The notes beneath the pieces are model-generated. The model did no database searches, was not told the origin of the DNA, and saw nothing but the letters and a program-made list of their open reading frames with translations. A DNA stretch of 64,000 nt from Algibacter luteus (GTDB lineage Bacteria; Bacteroidota; Bacteroidia; Flavobacteriales; Flavobacteriaceae). The DNA lies in contig NZ_FQYK01000005.1 of assembly GCF_900141715.1 (NCBI RefSeq), positions 124,001-188,000 of the forward strand. Reading direction: 5' to 3'. Within the stretch, counting starts at the first letter, position 1, and each line of letters begins with the position of its first letter. The translations under genes were made by a program, and so were the position numbers. Below are positions 63,323 through 64,000 of the stretch, piece by piece.

Positions 63323-63357
63323 TTACTAAAAAGGAGTATAGTTACTAAAATGAGTAA
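63323..63357. promoter_or_regulatory. Tandem HxlR-type operator
   Basis: Two copies of TTACT-AAAA(A)-AGTA lie in tandem: 63323-63338 and 63342-63357. Each has TACT and AGTA arms, close to the known HxlR half-site pattern. They lie directly upstream of the VOC promoter and 34 bases before the HxlR start, so one site can serve both genes. Confidence 0.55.
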
Positions 63358-63390
63358 AATAATGATAATCAATAATTTAAAGTTGTAATT

Positions 63391-63702
63391 TTGATGAAAG
63401 AAAATAGTTGTCCATTAAATTATACTATGAAATTAATAGGAACAAAATGGAAACCTTTAATTCTATTTCATTTATTAGAAGGCGGTTTACGTTCAGGAAT
63501 ATTACAAAAGAAAATTCCAGAGATTTCAAATAAAATGTTTACACAAACAGTAAGAGATCTAGAAAAAGATGGACTTATTTCTAGAAAAGTTTTTCCTGTA
63601 GTTCCTCCTAAAGTGGAATACAGATTAACCACTAGAGGGAAATCACTTGAGAATATTTTAAGAAGTTTGGATAATTGGGGATTGGAAGATTGTCAGAATT
63701 AA
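63391..63702 (+). CDS. HxlR family transcriptional regulator
   Basis: The 103-residue winged-helix protein begins NSCPLNYTMKLIGTKWKPLILFHLL and continues with SNKMFTQTVRDLEKDGLISRKVF and KVEYRLTTRGKSL, the HxlR pattern. The cysteine at position 6 is the residue that senses electrophiles or oxidants in related regulators. Divergent pairing with the VOC gene suggests control of a detoxification enzyme. Confidence 0.92.
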   Translation: MMKENSCPLNYTMKLIGTKWKPLILFHLLEGGLRSGILQKKIPEISNKMFTQTVRDLEKDGLISRKVFPVVPPKVEYRLTTRGKSLENILRSLDNWGLEDCQN

Positions 63703-63713
63703 TTTAATGTGCT

Positions 63714-63860
63714 CGATTTCAAACTTGTTGTTTAACGGTTTTGTGAATGATTAGTTGCGTGTTTAAGCAACTAATTTAGCAAACAAAACCGAACGCGAGA
63801 AAATTCCGCAGGAATATTCGTAAGCAGTCTATAACAAGCAATGAATTATAAACTTGTTGT
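63714..63860 (+). repeat. Cassette-boundary-like repeat, copy R3
   Basis: Nested inverted arms are visible: CGGTTTTGT (63736-63744) with ACAAAACCG (63783-63791), and inside it TTAGTTGC (63751-63758) with GCAACTAA (63767-63774). ATTCCGCAGGAAT is a third hairpin. AAACTTGTTGT occurs at both ends (63721 and 63850). Long blocks are shared with R2. It follows the HxlR gene. Confidence 0.65.
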
Positions 63861-63881
63861 GCCTGCCTAGGGTAGGTAGGC
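63861..63881. terminator. Hairpin between repeat R3 and the last gene
   Basis: GCCTGCCTA and TAGGTAGGC pair over nine positions (one wobble) around GGG. No long T-run follows. It may end transcription of the minus-strand gene at 63887. Confidence 0.4.
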
Positions 63882-63886
63882 TATCG

Positions 63887-64000
63887 TTATTCTTTAATTA
63901 GTATTTGAGTTATTATGCCATTACTTCTTTTCAGGAAGTGCTGCCCCTTTTCATTTTTGTATAACCTTATAATCGCAGCCCTACCGGCAAAATAAAAATT
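63887..64000 (-). CDS. C-terminal fragment of an unknown gene (cut by window end)
   Basis: The minus strand is open from base 64000 to a TAA at 63887, giving 37 residues ending QILIKE. The codons look coding and the position, directly after repeat R3, mirrors the minus-strand genes that end at R1 and R2. No family can be named from this short piece, and a chance open stretch is possible. Confidence 0.4.
   Translation of the reverse strand, partial: NFYFAGRAAIIRLYKNEKGQHFLKRSNGIITQILIKE

Noticed and set aside
62165-63860. Calling the repeats integron attC sites outright
   Set aside because: No integrase gene is visible, the expected core-site sequence is not clear at both ends, and copy R1 is partial. 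Only a cassette-like layout is claimed.
1-64000. tRNA or rRNA genes, CRISPR arrays, insertion sequences, prophage
   Set aside because: All gaps were read; none shows a cloverleaf with conserved loops, regular spaced repeats, a transposase gene with inverted ends, or phage genes.

Overview
The window is a low-GC chromosomal segment from a member of the Bacteroidota, most likely a marine Flavobacteriaceae. Evidence for this: a gldA gliding-motility ATPase gene, promoters of the TTG / TAnnTTTG type, few Shine-Dalgarno sequences, several TTG starts, a GH16 glucanase, DUF3857 proteins and GIN-domain lipoproteins. No tRNA, rRNA, CRISPR array, insertion sequence or phage gene was seen.

Bases 1-3660 hold the end of a leucine operon (leuA, then leuB cut by the window edge, minus strand) and an unknown helical protein. 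Bases 3900-25600 are a sulfur and methionine superlocus, all on the plus strand. It contains a SAM-I riboswitch, metY, a three-part homoserine acetyltransferase-aspartate kinase-homoserine dehydrogenase fusion, a MetZ-like enzyme and an Rrf2 regulator. An assimilatory sulfate reduction operon follows (DUF2061, cysH, cysD, cysN, a sulfite reductase with a HEPN-like tail, cobA, a precorrin-2 dehydrogenase and an NAD(P)H:ferredoxin reductase-like protein), then cysE-cysM. A second SAM-I riboswitch precedes a split metH, a small unknown gene and metF. Together these genes reduce sulfate to sulfide, make the siroheme needed for it, activate homoserine, build cysteine and homocysteine, and methylate homocysteine.

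Bases 25600-32300 hold a PagL-like outer-membrane enzyme, a VOC protein, a GIN lipoprotein, convergent pta-ackA and gldA. Bases 32448-36610 hold an aromatic amino acid operon (pheA, aminotransferase, tyrA, DAHP synthase-chorismate mutase). It is preceded by a complete attenuator: a Phe/Tyr/Trp-rich leader peptide, a terminator and a matching antiterminator. Bases 36600-48455 are mostly housekeeping genes (rsgA, dtd, YdjM-like, two DUF3857 paralogues, MazG-like, aroA, queA, rlmN, polyprenyl synthase). Bases 48456-51797 hold the conserved ATP-grasp / alpha-E / transglutaminase trio. An ECF sigma operon follows at 52115-54561.

From about 54600 to the end the content is accessory: cupin, AraC regulator, Hsp20, MarC, DUF3124, GH16, a decayed Nudix gene, TerC, a chromate transporter, and then small single genes (DUF1801, SnoaL-like, VOC, HxlR). 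The last of these are separated by related, hairpin-forming repeats of about 140 bp, in a cassette-like layout.

The best leads are the aromatic attenuator, the cassette-like repeats at 62165-63860, the dispersed intergenic repeat family with four copies, the MetX-kinase-dehydrogenase fusion, the sulfite reductase-HEPN fusion, and an FNR-type box plus an 18-bp palindrome upstream of pta.
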